Assembly (NCBI GenBank): GCA_030248215.1
Contig: JASANG010001867.1
Coordinates: 1-64,000, forward strand
Direction: 5' to 3'
Length of the DNA: 64,000 bases
DNA from: Enoplolaimus lenunculus
Lineage: Eukaryota; Nematoda; Enoplea; Enoplida; Thoracostomopsidae
Positions 21,363 to 32,605 of this stretch are shown in pieces. The notes beneath the pieces are model-generated. The model saw only the letters and a list, made by a program, of their open reading frames with translations. It did not search any database and was not told the origin of the DNA. Positions within the stretch are counted from its first letter, which is position 1. Every line of letters begins with the position of its first letter. The position numbers were made by a program, and so were the translations under genes.

Positions 21363-24300
21363 ATCTCTCCGTAGGCACTCTCAATACTCAGGGGTGTGGA
21401 AGTCCAAAAAAGGTTTTTGAAATCTTAGATTTGGTTAAATTTGTAGACATTGTTGTCTTACAAGAAACTCACTTTTTTCAAAGAGGACAGACAACTATTT
21501 TTGAAAATGCTTTTAACCCCTACTTTCATGTTTTTCAAACATTTGGGCAGCAAAACGATAAATGGGCTGGGCTTGCTATTTTAATAAGCCGAAAATTGCA
21601 GCCTCAAAACTTTCGAGAATCCTTTGAAATACCAGGAAGAGCCTTAGGGCTGAAATTTAAACAAAATGGGACAGATTTTCTTGTGGCTGGAATTTACGCC
21701 CCTGCAAAACTGACCCTCAGGCCAAAATTTTACAAAGAGTTGGATACAAAAATAACAGAATCGATTAATTTTGGACAAGATCAACTTTGTGTCCTGGGAG
21801 ATTTCAATTTTGTTGAGAATCCTAACGAGGATAGGAGTAAACCCCAAGAAAGAGAACGGGAAGAAGGGAGAAAAGAATTTATTCAAATGAAAGGGGACCT
21901 AGGACTTAAAGATTGTTTTCAACCGACCCTTGTTAACCCTGGGTTTACCTTTTTGTCCAAGGCTCATAAAACCCAAGCTAGGATCGATAGGATTTATGTT
22001 TCTGAAAATCTACATTTAGATCTTAGGCAAAATTTCACAAAGCATGTTATATTTTCAGACCACTCATTAGTGGTATCAAAATTTAATCTTAGGCCGATTC
22101 AGCAAAAAACAGGACCATCCTATTGGAAATTAAATACCCAACTTTTACAAAACCCAGAAGTTTCAGGAAAAGTTTCCCAAACCATAAATTTTTGGGGAGC
22201 AAAAATTCTGAATTCTTCGGGGGAGAAAACCCTTGAACACTGGGATGATTTTAAGATAGATATCAAAAGTACATTTACCTATTATGGGAGGAAAATTTCG
22301 GGCCAGAAAAAGGCCATAGACAGGCAAATTGAAAGTCAAATTTCATGTTTGAAAAATATTTTGGCATTAGACCCCCTGAATGAGAGTGCCTATCGGGAGC
22401 TCTTAAAGTGGGAGGGAATATTAGAAAATAAACGAAGAGAAGAAACAAGGAAAATTTTACATTCGACCCATTATCGGGATTTGGTAGATGATAAAATTTC
22501 ACTTTTCACTGCCAAGAAATTACAGAAAAAATCTTTAGACAGTAGATTCTTTCATGCCATCAGAAAAACAGATGGCACTGTCACGAAGGATCCAAAAGAA
22601 ATTCTTTTTGAAATTAGAAATCAATATCAAGATTTGTTCACCAGTGGTGAAATTGACCGACCCAGTACGCTTCCCCTTATTAGTGAGGGGCCTGCCCTAA
22701 CCGAGGCAGAGTGCGCTCCGGTTAACGGCGAAATATCTATTGCAGAAATCTCAAAAGCAATTAGATCTTTTCAAAGTAATAAGACCCCAGGAAATGATGG
22801 TCTTCCAAAGGAGTTCTACGAAAATTTCCTAGGGGTAATTTGTCCGATACTTAAGAAAGTATTCGATGAAAGTTTTAACCTTGGGAAACTGTCCTTCTCA
22901 ATGTACGGAGGGATAATTTCTCAACTATATAAGGGTAGGGGAGACCGCCTAGAACGGAAAAATTGGCGTCCCCTAACCATGTTAAATGTAGATTACAAAA
23001 TTTTGACGAAAATTTTGACCACTAGACTATCAAAAGTGATGTCAAAAATTGTTTCGTGCGAACAAAATTGTGCGGTACCCGGGAGGTCAATCAATGATGG
23101 CCTCCTAAATCTTTACTGCATTTCCGAAATAATGAAAAAGAAAGGGAAAGGGTTTATTCTCTCCGTAGATCAGGCAGCTGCCTTTGACCGAATTGAGTGG
23201 CCCTTTCTCCATAAAGCCCTTCGGAAATTTAATCTTGGATCATTTATTGAGAAATGGATCAAAATTATATACAGAGACAATTTTGTTAGATCATCCGTTC
23301 AAGTAAACGGTTTTGTTTCTAGCCCATTTAACCTGGGAAAAGGATTGAGACAGGGGTGTCCATTATCCCCTCTTCTCTACGTCCTGATTTTTGAAACATT
23401 ACTGAACAAAATTCGGAACAACCCGAGAATAAAGGGCCTCGAGGTTGGTGCTCGTGAGCATAAAATGAATGTATATGCAGATGATGCAAATTTCTATTTA
23501 ACTGACGTTGATTCAATAAAAGAAATTTTCCAAGAATTTTTGGGATTTGGAAAAGCCAGTGGTGCCAAATTAAACATTGACAAAACACAGATTCTCAATT
23601 TCGGGTGTGCTAAACTGCCTCCCGACCTTGAGCGGTTTTCTACTGATACCGTTAAAATCTTTGGTTTTGTCTATGATAAAAAGAAATGTTTTTCAAATGA
23701 CCAAAATTGGGATGATGTTAAAAAAGCCCTGAATGATTTACTCCAAAGGGTTCCCCCAAAGGAGATATCATATCACGGGAAAATTCATATAGTTAATACC
23801 TATTTTCTTTCAAAATTGTGGTATAAGCTAAACTTACTAGAACCTCCGCGCGAAATTATCAATTTGGCGGAGAATGCCATAGACGGCTACTTGTGGTATC
23901 CAAGCCGGAAAAACATTATTAAAAAAGAAATACTAAAGCTTCCTAAAGAATGTGGTGGCCTAAGTTACCCGGATATCCGGTTAAAAGGCCTGTCGCAAAA
24001 AGCAAGAGCAATTTTAAAAAGATGGTTTTCAAAGAACGAACTAAGTTGGTTTACCGCGTTCGATGAATTATATGAGCCGGTCAAAAATGCAGGAGTCCGG
24101 ACAGTTGGCCGGGTTTCGGCCTCAGGGTATTTCAAAGAAACCCGTAGAGCTGTTTTGGAATTTAAACTCGAGAAAGAAAATGAACAATATTTTAGTTGTT
24201 TAGGCGACGTTATGCGCTATGATTCTGTTAGGACGTCTAATCTCATTGCGAGGGTTCTAAAACAGAGATATCAATCGCATTTAGATTCAAGAGCTTGCAA

Positions 24301-24883
24301 GTGGACTTCGATTGATGCACTCGACATCGGTGCTGACGATTTCCTACAAGCAATCAAAACATATAAGCCAAAATTTGTAGATGGACAGTCTAGAAATATT
24401 CATTACCGTTTGGTAATGAGATGTTTAGACACTAATAGTAGGACTGAAAATTTCAATGCAGAAAATACACCGTTTTGCAAATTTTGTAAAAATTTCCAAA
24501 ATTTGGCCCAGAGGGAGACAATTGAACACGTCTTTCTCTGGTGCCCTATGGGATTAAGTCTGTATAAATCGACTGAGAAAATTTTCAAAAATTTATTTGA
24601 AAACCCCCCCTGCGAAAAAATAAAAATTTTCGGAGTGCTGGGGAGATCGAACAAAAAGAAATTGTCAAATTTATTAATCCATGTTGCACAAAAAGCAATA
24701 TGGCAGACTCGAAAACACTACGAAGAACATAATGTACACTTAAGTCCAAAAGGGTACTTTTTGCGACACTTGTACAGAATTGCATACAGATGGTACAACA
24801 CACACACAGAAGAAAACTTCTTAAGAGATTTTGGAAAACTTTTTACAGTTGAAAAATCTAAACTTAAATTAGTTGAAAGTTGA
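21359..24883 (+). CDS. LINE ORF2: AP-like endonuclease and reverse transcriptase
   Basis: 1174 aa, uninterrupted. The apurinic-like endonuclease spans residues 1-240: LNTQG, QETH (E36), GIYAP, GDFN (D148, N150), RIDRIYVS (D210) and SDHS (D234, H235). The reverse transcriptase spans about 475-775: NKTPGNDGLP, NWRPLTMLN, PGRSINDGL, SVDQAAAFDRIEW (catalytic D604), GLRQGCPLSP and YADD (706-709). A C-terminal CX2CX13HX4C finger lies at C1040, C1043, H1057 and C1062, as in L1 and Tx1 ORF2. All catalytic aspartates seen are present. The start ATG overlaps the ORF1 stop in ATGA, so translation probably depends on termination-reinitiation. ORF2 is clearly more AT-rich than ORF1. Confidence 0.95.
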   Translation: MNLSVGTLNTQGCGSPKKVFEILDLVKFVDIVVLQETHFFQRGQTTIFENAFNPYFHVFQTFGQQNDKWAGLAILISRKLQPQNFRESFEIPGRALGLKFKQNGTDFLVAGIYAPAKLTLRPKFYKELDTKITESINFGQDQLCVLGDFNFVENPNEDRSKPQEREREEGRKEFIQMKGDLGLKDCFQPTLVNPGFTFLSKAHKTQARIDRIYVSENLHLDLRQNFTKHVIFSDHSLVVSKFNLRPIQQKTGPSYWKLNTQLLQNPEVSGKVSQTINFWGAKILNSSGEKTLEHWDDFKIDIKSTFTYYGRKISGQKKAIDRQIESQISCLKNILALDPLNESAYRELLKWEGILENKRREETRKILHSTHYRDLVDDKISLFTAKKLQKKSLDSRFFHAIRKTDGTVTKDPKEILFEIRNQYQDLFTSGEIDRPSTLPLISEGPALTEAECAPVNGEISIAEISKAIRSFQSNKTPGNDGLPKEFYENFLGVICPILKKVFDESFNLGKLSFSMYGGIISQLYKGRGDRLERKNWRPLTMLNVDYKILTKILTTRLSKVMSKIVSCEQNCAVPGRSINDGLLNLYCISEIMKKKGKGFILSVDQAAAFDRIEWPFLHKALRKFNLGSFIEKWIKIIYRDNFVRSSVQVNGFVSSPFNLGKGLRQGCPLSPLLYVLIFETLLNKIRNNPRIKGLEVGAREHKMNVYADDANFYLTDVDSIKEIFQEFLGFGKASGAKLNIDKTQILNFGCAKLPPDLERFSTDTVKIFGFVYDKKKCFSNDQNWDDVKKALNDLLQRVPPKEISYHGKIHIVNTYFLSKLWYKLNLLEPPREIINLAENAIDGYLWYPSRKNIIKKEILKLPKECGGLSYPDIRLKGLSQKARAILKRWFSKNELSWFTAFDELYEPVKNAGVRTVGRVSASGYFKETRRAVLEFKLEKENEQYFSCLGDVMRYDSVRTSNLIARVLKQRYQSHLDSRACKWTSIDALDIGADDFLQAIKTYKPKFVDGQSRNIHYRLVMRCLDTNSRTENFNAENTPFCKFCKNFQNLAQRETIEHVFLWCPMGLSLYKSTEKIFKNLFENPPCEKIKIFGVLGRSNKKKLSNLLIHVAQKAIWQTRKHYEEHNVHLSPKGYFLRHLYRIAYRWYNTHTEENFLRDFGKLFTVEKSKLKLVES

Positions 24884-25361
24884 TGAAAACCTACCCAACC
24901 ATGGGTTAAAACCCAGGGGGTAGGAACGAAAACGAACTCAACGACAACGACAACGATGATAAAAAAACGAAATAAACTATGTATTTTATGTATGTATTGT
25001 ATGTATGTTTATGTTTGTATATAATGTGTGGTTTGGAAAGTACAAATTCGAAAGTTTTTTGAAACTCAAGCGAAGCCCAAATACTGTCTTTTTTGGCAGT
25101 AGGGCACAAATTAATACAAGCCAGGCTTTAATTCTCGCTATGCAAAGCTACGTAAGCAAGTGCTTAAGCAAATTCAAAATGCCCGGAATGCACAGATGTG
25201 CTGGGGCACTTAAAGCCCAGGGTGCGAAAACATGCACAGGGCATAGGACTTAGAACCAGCAGCCAAAATGCTGCATTTAAAAAAGAAAAACTACGTATTT
25301 TACAACTTATGTATTTACAATTTGTATTTATATATTTATATTTATGTATGTAAAATAAAAA

Positions 25362-25399
25362 GCAGACTTCGGTCTGCAGAAAAAAAAAAAAAAAAAAAA
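25362..25399 (+). other. LINE 3'-terminal UUCG hairpin and poly(A)
   Basis: A perfect 6-bp stem, GCAGAC/GTCTGC, closes a TTCG loop (25368-25371) and stands three bases before the poly(A) run. It sits at the very 3' end of the retrotransposon RNA, where reverse transcriptases of several LINE clades recognise a stem-loop. Confidence 0.75.
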
Positions 25400-25590
25400 T
25401 TTCAGTTTCAACTTTCCGTTACAATTACAATATATTATATACTTTAGTAATGGCTAACGCTTCTGGACAAGAGATTAATATGGTAGCAGACGACTTCTCC
25501 ATACCTCAAATTTCCAAGCTAAACAAAGTAATATGAAAGTTAACACAAATGTCGTTATCTTAAAACACATGTAGCTTCCTTTGCTACGCT

Positions 25591-25921
25591 TACAACCGGA
25601 GATCAGCCTCCGGCTGCGGCAGAAAATCGACCTCCAGACCAGTATAACTTTTGTCGTAGGTTCCGGCAATTTCGGTAGTGAAATTTTGCATAATTATTCA
25701 AAATTTATCTGTTTAGCGCGTTTCAATTTACTTTTGTCTCAATTTTCAGGAAAGAATTCCCCAAATTTCGCAGAAAATTAGCGTAAAACCAAACCCCTTA
25801 ACAACATATTGTAGGTATTGGCTAAAATTAACTAATTATACTACCTAATTTCGCCTCACTGCCGGCTCCGGCAAGTTTCGTTGACCTCCGGCTCCGGTAT
25901 TTTTTAGCTCCGGTTGCACCC
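25591..25921. mobile_element. CCGGAG-rich MITE family, copy 2
   Basis: Starts TACAACCGGAGATCAGCC and ends GCTCCGGTTGCACC, an inverted terminus of about 12 bp. The CCGGC-rich ends flank an AT-rich centre. About 330 bp, no coding capacity. Confidence 0.7.
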
Positions 25922-26084
25922 TGACGCTCAAATATTCACGCATTAATAAGTACGATGCTCAAGAATTCGTACTCATAAAAATGAACTAAGTTTAAATGAC
26001 ACATGTATTTTTACTTTTATTACGGAAAAGTTTTACAACTCATTAAGTAACTTTTGTACCCATCGCCTCACTACACACAAAATA

Positions 26085-26200
26085 AATTGTCTCAAGACTA
26101 CTACTTTCTTCAATTTTTAAGACATTAATGTCTTATATTTCAAACATTAATAGCATTAAACCACTCAAATTTGTGTCTGAAATATTTAAAACCAGGGTGA
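26085..26200 (+). mobile_element. Fragment of AAGACA-rich TIR element
   Basis: Matches the left end of 6069-6760 in order: ACACAAAATAAATTGTCTC, AAGACATTAATGTCTTATA and AATTTGTGTCTGA. The right end is missing. Confidence 0.55.
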
Positions 26201-28041
26201 AAACGGGTAATAAAAATAACAATATCAGAAAAAGTTTTTTGTGTGCAATACAGTACAGTCGAAAAAAAGTTAGTTGGGGCACTCAAGTTGTTTTATAATA
26301 CGCACCTTTAAACCCACAGTTTTCGGGTATTTAAAAACTGAAATTTCAAAATATATTCGCCAGTTTCTAAAAAATGCTTCCCCAACACAAATTGAAACCC
26401 GTGCTAAATACAGAGAGAATGCTCATTTGTAGCAGGGAGACCGCTGAAAGCCGTTGAATTAGGATCAGAATTACGCTGATGTAAAACTTTACGGTTAGGT
26501 TTAGGCATGGTGGACAGGCCCTCATAACGAACATGGGTGCAAATCGATTATGCATCACAACAAGAGTAAAACAAAAATTGATACACCACCAATCAAAAAC
26601 AAAAGTATCTTCTAAATTTCTAATCTATAACTTTAATACAATAATTCACCTATTTATTCATTAGTGATGTGCACCGTCCATTTACCGGCCGGTCACTGGT
26701 CAGCCGGCCAAAGGTGTTGACCGGCCAGTAATTGCTTATCAGAGAAAGCTAAGAACATTGGGAAATCAATAACTGAACATTTTTAATCATATTTAGATTT
26801 CGATTCTAAAACTGTTAGCTGAAATCTGAAATGCAATATACTGTATCATTATGGTTAATGTTGAGACTGAATCATTGATTGAAACTACTTCGGTTGCAGT
26901 TGTCTTCTGAACAGCTCGCGCGATGAGATAAAGAGCATGAGATGATCTGGGTTGTACTGCCTTTAAAATCTTTTGATTAAATCCTCTCAGATTTTCTCAC
27001 CGATCAATGAGGATGTTGCAAAGTAAAAATTCTATAGCTAGATTCAACATAAATGAAGTTATTTTGCGTTTAAGGGTTGTTTGTTTGTGAAAGCTACGAA
27101 CTACACCTGCAGTTTCCGAATGGGTATGGAGCAGAGTGCAAAGTGGACCTGGATTATGCCGGAAACGGAATCGGACCTAGAAATTTTCTGACTATATAGA
27201 TAACTTGTAGTGGCAAGGGTGTCTGTTGGCTGGCAACAATTTTCAAAAACGTGGTATGAACAAATTGGTGATAATTTCTAGTGCAGTAAAGCTAAACAAT
27301 TGATAATGTTAACTCATCGAAAGTAACTTAATAGATAAATGTTACAGAAATTTTATGCTACGTATCACAACAAGTATGATTAAAGTAATCGGAACTCGTT
27401 TTGTATCGAAATTGTAATCGGAATCGAAAATTCGGCTGAACCCTGGTAAGGTGCCGCTGCAGCAAAATGTCAGAAATATATAGGAGCAAGAGCCGCAGGC
27501 AAAATTTTTATTTGTAGGTAAGCCGGACAGAGCATACTTAACTAAATTTCGAGTTGACACTCGAAACCCCTCAAGCTACGCCCTGGTCTATTGTGGGACT
27601 CTAAGCAGTATGGGAGGCTGCCGCCCTGAAGCCCCCCATCCTCAATGATTATCAATTATATACTTTACTAGAAATTTTAGGTGTTCCAAAAGAATTAAAA
27701 TCCCAAACGTAAGGCAAGCAGTTCACACCTGAAACCCCTGCCTACGACCTTGTTTATTATGTATAACCAGATGTGTTCTGATCGCTGGTTTGCCTACGCT
27801 GTACTCTTGCTTGTTGTTGTCCCGGAACAGCCCTCAGCGTAACATGGAACAGTATTTTGATTATTACACGTTTCGTCGCAATAATTGCAGAAGGGTTTTT
27901 CTTAGTTAACGTATATTTCATAACGAAACCGTTTAAAATGATTGGTATATCAAGAAACCTAACAATATTTATCATTAAACAGTAGTAATTGCACAACACT
28001 AATATTCATTCACAATCACGTTGCGATGCGTCATTTAACCT
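26201..28041. other. Intergenic, mostly featureless
   Basis: No convincing exon. A palindromic cluster of CCGGCC/GGCCGG words at 26680-26735, beginning near TTAGTGATGTGCACCG, resembles an end of a hAT-type element. Nothing else stands out. The missing first exon of EXOSC9 was looked for here on the minus strand and not found. Confidence 0.4.
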
Positions 28042-31000
28042 CTACAATGCACTTTGCAAAGCATCATTCCACAGTTCGTCATCGCTTGACTCGTTCAGTC
28101 TCACCACATTTCTAGAACGCTTAGCACCACCCGTTAATTTTTTGTTGGCTGCTGCTGCACAATCTGAGGTCCCTGGCCGCTTCCCCGGCTGGCTACTATC
28201 ACTAGTTGTAGAAGAACCAGACACATGTGAAAATTGGTCACTTAGCAATCGATATTTCTGAATAATTTGTAACCGTGGCGAAAACTGAAACTCCCGTGGC
28301 ACAAACGGAACATCCGGACTAGTCAAATCTTCACAAAAATCATTACGCAATAGTACGTTTAACGTGGCTTCAGGTAAATCTGAAAACTTTTCAATTTCAT
28401 CAGGTTTCAGTAAACCCCTGACATTAATGGTTAGCTGTTTAACTCTTCCGTTCGGTATTCGCGTACGAATCAAATCCACCAAATCTAGAACAGTCAACGG
28501 CACAGCCATTGCCAAATAGGCCACATACAGTTCCGTGAGACTATTTTGAACCAAAAAATCACCCAAAAACCCTGCCGACAACAACAAGTCTGGCTTCGTT
28601 TGATTTGAGCAGGTAAGCTCTAATCTAGTCAACGAGTTTAGGTGAGATAAACACCTCATATCTTGTACGTTGAGCGCCTTCGAACAGCTTAAATTTAACC
28701 TTTGCAAACATGCAAAAGCACCGAGATACGCCGAAAGCTCAGTGCACGCGTTTGCGCTAATATTTAATTCTTCTAGATGTTCAAAATACTGCGGTATTTG
28801 TCCCACAATATTATCGGTTAATGCCAAATTATTCAAAGACAGTTGACGCAATTCAGGCCATTCGCGCATGAAAATCTGTCTCAAACGGCACAACCTTGTG
28901 TTTTTATACGGCCAGTTGCCTCGAAAATTAAGTCGAATTAACCTGCTGGGCAGCATAGTTATATCAATTACACCTTCACCATCGTCACTGCTTTCAATTA
29001 AATCAAACAACGTTAGCTCTTCAAGGTCAACAAGTCCACATACAAATTGGCTAAAACTAGCTGGATCTGACACAATGCAACAGGAAAGTCTAAGTTTTCT
29101 CATTGACCTAGACATCGTACTTTTTAACTGTTTCTCAAGTAAAACAGTGTTTAATTGCATCCCAGACAATTCCAAGATTTCAAGCAATTGCAAGCTAGTT
29201 GTCAACAATACAAAAAGTCCAGTTAAATCAAGACAGTCCAGTGAGCCTTGACCGGATGTAAAATCGATACAAAGATGACGAAGAGGTACATTATTTGTTA
29301 TCGGAAGGCACGGATAAAACGTACTCGTTGTAAACGGAACCCGGAACGATAAATCACTTAGCATCGGACAGTGATTAAAGATCTTTTGAATGAAATGAGG
29401 GGCGCTCGGAATTCGTGGGCACCGCGGAGGAAGATCTACAAACGATATTATTGTTTAATTCAATACTGTAATCATTAAGTTACAACAGACAATCTGTGAC
29501 GATTACAGGGATCAACCAGATATTCGGCTCCGGATCCAGCTAAAAATCGACTTCTAGTTACAGCATTATGAATCACCAGCTATTTATTGCTTAACTGTAT
29601 AACATAACTGAATATTATACTATTATATATCGCCAAAATCACAATACGTATGTATTTGGCCGCGAATTTGGTTCGAAGTGACAAATATAATTTTTCCGAG
29701 AACCTAGTTAATACTAAGATCCTAGTAGACGCTAAAACACAACATATTATAGAAAGTAGTACTATTAAATCAGCACGATTAAGTTTAACTTTCTGTTGAA
29801 ATTAATGTTTCAATACCCGGCTCCTGCACTACTACGTTACATCATTTTGCGAAGACTTAAGCCATAACCACCATAAACGATTATAATTTTACGAGAAAAG
29901 TTTAATCCTTATTTTTAACGGTATTAAATTCACTCTAATACAAGAAAAATGCCAAACCTTAAAACCATGACGCGATAAACAACCAAATATAATGCGAATT
30001 TTTCTGAAACTACAGAAAAATATGTAGTAAGAGCTTTACTGAAAGAGCTGATGCGCTAACAAGAGCAAAACTGTAAATATTTAAGTGCATACTCCAATAA
30101 ACAGTTAAACTTAGTCATTCTAATTTAGTACTACTTGCTATTGTATGTTTTAATTTTGTTTTACTACAGTGTTACTACTAAATGGGTTTCATGGAGCACT
30201 GATTTTTGTCATTTCAAAAAAGGTTCACTCAAATGAGGCAAAATAAACGTTCATATTGATGCTGTACATCCGTTAAAACACTGATGTATATGTAGTGCTA
30301 TTATATGCAGCAACAGTAAAAACATGGAAGAACCGCGATGCATCAGTATAATGTTGCGGATCTGCATAAACCTTTAAAGACTTAGCAATTGATTGTGAAG
30401 CGGTGTCCATTGGCCTCTGGCTCATGGGATCGAAACCTCGTAAGAACACCCTTCATATTCAGCTGCAATAACTCAAACCTAAAACCGTCGTTTCCTGACC
30501 TACTCAATTTATGACAGAAATAATGTGATTTTGGTCATAAATAATAATGTAATATAGTTATGTTATATGTACTTTTCAACAATAAATATCCGGCAAAATA
30601 GAATACCGCCGCCGAATGTCGATACGGTTAAACCCTTGAATAGACAGAATTAGGACTGTAAGCATTTAAGACACGCTTGTCCGCTATTTGCACATGCAGT
30701 ATAGTGCAGTGCACTGTATGTATGCTAGCCGGCAGCATGCGGTCGACATATAGTCAATGATAGAAACAGTTGGAGGCGGGCTACGCTTAATGATCGAAGG
30801 CTGAGAGTTCAATCCCCTCTCCGAAGACCCGCTTTTCTAGCTACTTAGATAAAGGTCTGAAGTCCCGGTTCCTACCTAGGCTGACAAGGACATTCAAACC
30901 TCTTTAACTAGCATTTGAAAAAGCAAGCTTGCAGGAACTGCACCCAGATACAATCTACAATCACAGACAAACTACAGCTATTTCGTTGATATAATACCAT

Positions 31001-31312
31001 ACACCTACCATTTGCATCCTCGACAAAACTGTTTTTATATCCAATTGTCAGCCGTTTCATATTGCAGTTGGATAATTTCAAAATGCGAAACAATGGTGTA
31101 AGCCATCTTTGGCGGCGCCATTTTGATGATCCAAGAGGCATGGATTGACCTGAGCTCATTGGATATGAGAGTGTTGAAAGCCGACCTAAGAAAAGCAGTG
31201 AAATCGGCCGCCATCGACGACAAACTAGTTCTGTATTCAAAAGTTCAGCTGCAGACAAGTACTTGAAAATTTCATACAAGTCACTGTCTGACAACTTAGG
31301 CAGATCAGCCAT
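28042..31312 (-). CDS. F-box and leucine-rich-repeat protein
   Basis: Two exons, 31009-31312 and 28042-29435, joined in phase (GTAGGT donor, TTTGTAG acceptor), give 565 aa. The F-box is at residues about 4-40 (LPKLSDSDLYEIFKYLSAAE, then VCRRWR). Leucine-rich repeats follow, for example LEILELSGMQLN, LEELTLFDL, LRQLSLNNLAL, LEELNISAN and LQRLNLSCS. The C-terminal ~70 residues are Ser/Lys-rich and probably disordered. The family acts as the substrate receptor of SCF (Skp1-cullin1) ubiquitin ligases; the substrate is unknown. I cannot assign an orthologue with confidence. The ATG at 31310-31312 is chosen because the F-box starts within a few residues. Confidence 0.9.
30395..30520 (+). repeat. 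Degenerate tRNA-derived SINE
   Basis: Within the F-box gene intron. Has GGGATCGAAACCTC (B box), TTCATATTCAGCTGCAATAAC and AACCGTCGTTTCCTGACC in the same order as the better-preserved SINEs at 52021 and 52379, but the anticodon region is lost. Confidence 0.55.
30765..30870 (+). repeat. tRNA-like SINE of a second type
   Basis: GGAGGCGGGCTACGCTTAAT and GAGAGTTCAATCCCC resemble tRNA 5' and T-arm segments. The tail differs from the 52021-type SINE. It lies in the F-box gene intron. Confidence 0.35.
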
Positions 31313-31908
31313 CTAAGCAGTTATGTTATAATATAACACTATTATAGAATTCTGAAAAGAAGTCATAACTGATTAAAGTTATTAACCGCAGACAAATCAG
31401 CCTAGGCGAGTACAGAGAAAAGAAAAATAGTTCTCCAACTCGACATACCACTAGCTATGTAAATACATATGATATACACCTTGGGTTGACAATAGGCTTC
31501 AAAAGGTATAGCTAAGGTGTTCATGAAGTCAGTTGGCTCGACTCGTATGAAAACAGGCGGCAAATAATGGAAAATCTTTGAGTTATTTACTGTTGCTCTG
31601 TAGTAGATTGTTCAGTTTTCGTCATAAATAGGTACTCGAATGTCCACATGTCGCAGTCGCTCCGGTAGCTAGCATTTATCTAGCCATTCAATTGTTTAAA
31701 CCTGTGTATAGTGTACCTTTTTATATCTTAGGTGAACTCTACGATATAAACGGTCGCTATGTTTCGAGTTTTGACGATGGTGTGGCTTTAAACAATGGTT
31801 CACAGCAAACATCAACCAGCCTAGCCAAGTTCGTTCGGAAGGCCTAAAAAGTCAGTTTTTATTGTTCACTGCTGGTTTTCTCTGAACGTACGCATTGGAT
31901 AGGAATCA

Positions 31909-32102
31909 GGGCCCATGTTACTTTAAAGAGTGTCAACGTTTCTGGTGGGTCTACAAAAAAGTAGATTTAATAGATTCTAGACTGCATTTTTTTGCTCAAG
32001 CTTAGGCTTAGGCTTAGGTACTCATTTTTTAACGCTTAGGCTAAGGCTTAGGGTTAGGAAAACGCTTAATCTACTGTTACGCCCCTAAAAGTAACATTGG
32101 TC
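31909..32102. mobile_element. TTAGGC MITE, TTACTTTAAAG-terminus subfamily
   Basis: Starts GGGCCCATGTTACTTTAAAG and ends CCTAAAAGTAACATTGGTC in inverted orientation. The internal signature TTTCTGGTGGGTCTA precedes two blocks of TTAGGC hexamers. About 194 bp. Confidence 0.75.
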
Positions 32103-32290
32103 GGAATTAGCATCCAAAAAAATCTCAAACTTATTGACTAATTTTATGCTTGGCTTTAGCCTTATAGGCTTGGGTTTAGGCTTAGACGTAGGCTTAGGAG
32201 TAAAGTCATTCTTACACCTAGGCTTGGGCTTATGCTTAGGCTTAGGAGTAAGCTTATACTATTACGCCCTGTTCTTCACATTGGCCGACC
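32103..32290. mobile_element. TTAGGC MITE fragment
   Basis: Right part of the AACAGGG-terminus subfamily: two hexamer blocks, then TATACTATTACGCCC and CTTCACATTGGCC. The left terminus is not clear. Confidence 0.55.
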
Positions 32291-32351
32291 ATTTTATAAT
32301 CTTCTTGTTTGATTGAACAGAGCATAAGCGTTTTCTCTATTCCAGTTGATA

Positions 32352-32530
32352 CAGAATACGGCCAATGTTACTTTAAGGGGCGTAACAGTAGATTAAGCGT
32401 ATTCCTAAGCCTACGCCCAAGCCAACGCGTTGCAAAAAATGTGTTCCTAAGCCTAAGCCCAAGCCAAAGCATTGCAAAAATGTGTTCTTTAGCCTAAGCC
32501 TAAGCCTGAGCCTAAGCCTGAGCCTAAACC
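32352..32530. mobile_element. TTAGGC MITE, truncated
   Basis: Begins GGCCAATGTTACTTTAAGGG and contains three AAGCCT blocks separated by GTTGCAAAAA-like spacers. It fades out near 32530 without a right terminus. Confidence 0.6.
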
Positions 32531-32605
32531 CAATATGAACAATGCAAAGGAATATTAAGTATTTCTTTTACACTTCCTGTCCACAAAAACGTGTTCCTGC
32601 ACTGT

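Larger units (their letters stand above)
19600..25399 (+). mobile_element. Apparently full-length L1/Tx1-type LINE with NADAR-bearing ORF1
   Basis: Non-LTR retrotransposon with a structured 5' UTR, ORF1 (19977-21362), ORF2 (21359-24883), a ~500-bp 3' UTR, an AATAAA signal near 25353, a terminal hairpin and a 20-base poly(A) ending at 25399. Both ORFs are open from start to stop, so this copy may be young or active. The exact 5' end is not certain because I found no convincing target-site duplication; the G-depleted tract abuts it. It lies antisense to EXOSC9, either upstream of it or in a first intron whose first exon I could not find. ORF2 RT and endonuclease motifs and the C-terminal CCHC fit the L1/Tx1 group; exact clade needs a tree. 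Confidence 0.9.

Noticed and set aside
28868-29251. 127-codon plus-strand ORF
   Set aside because: Antisense to the leucine-rich-repeat exon.
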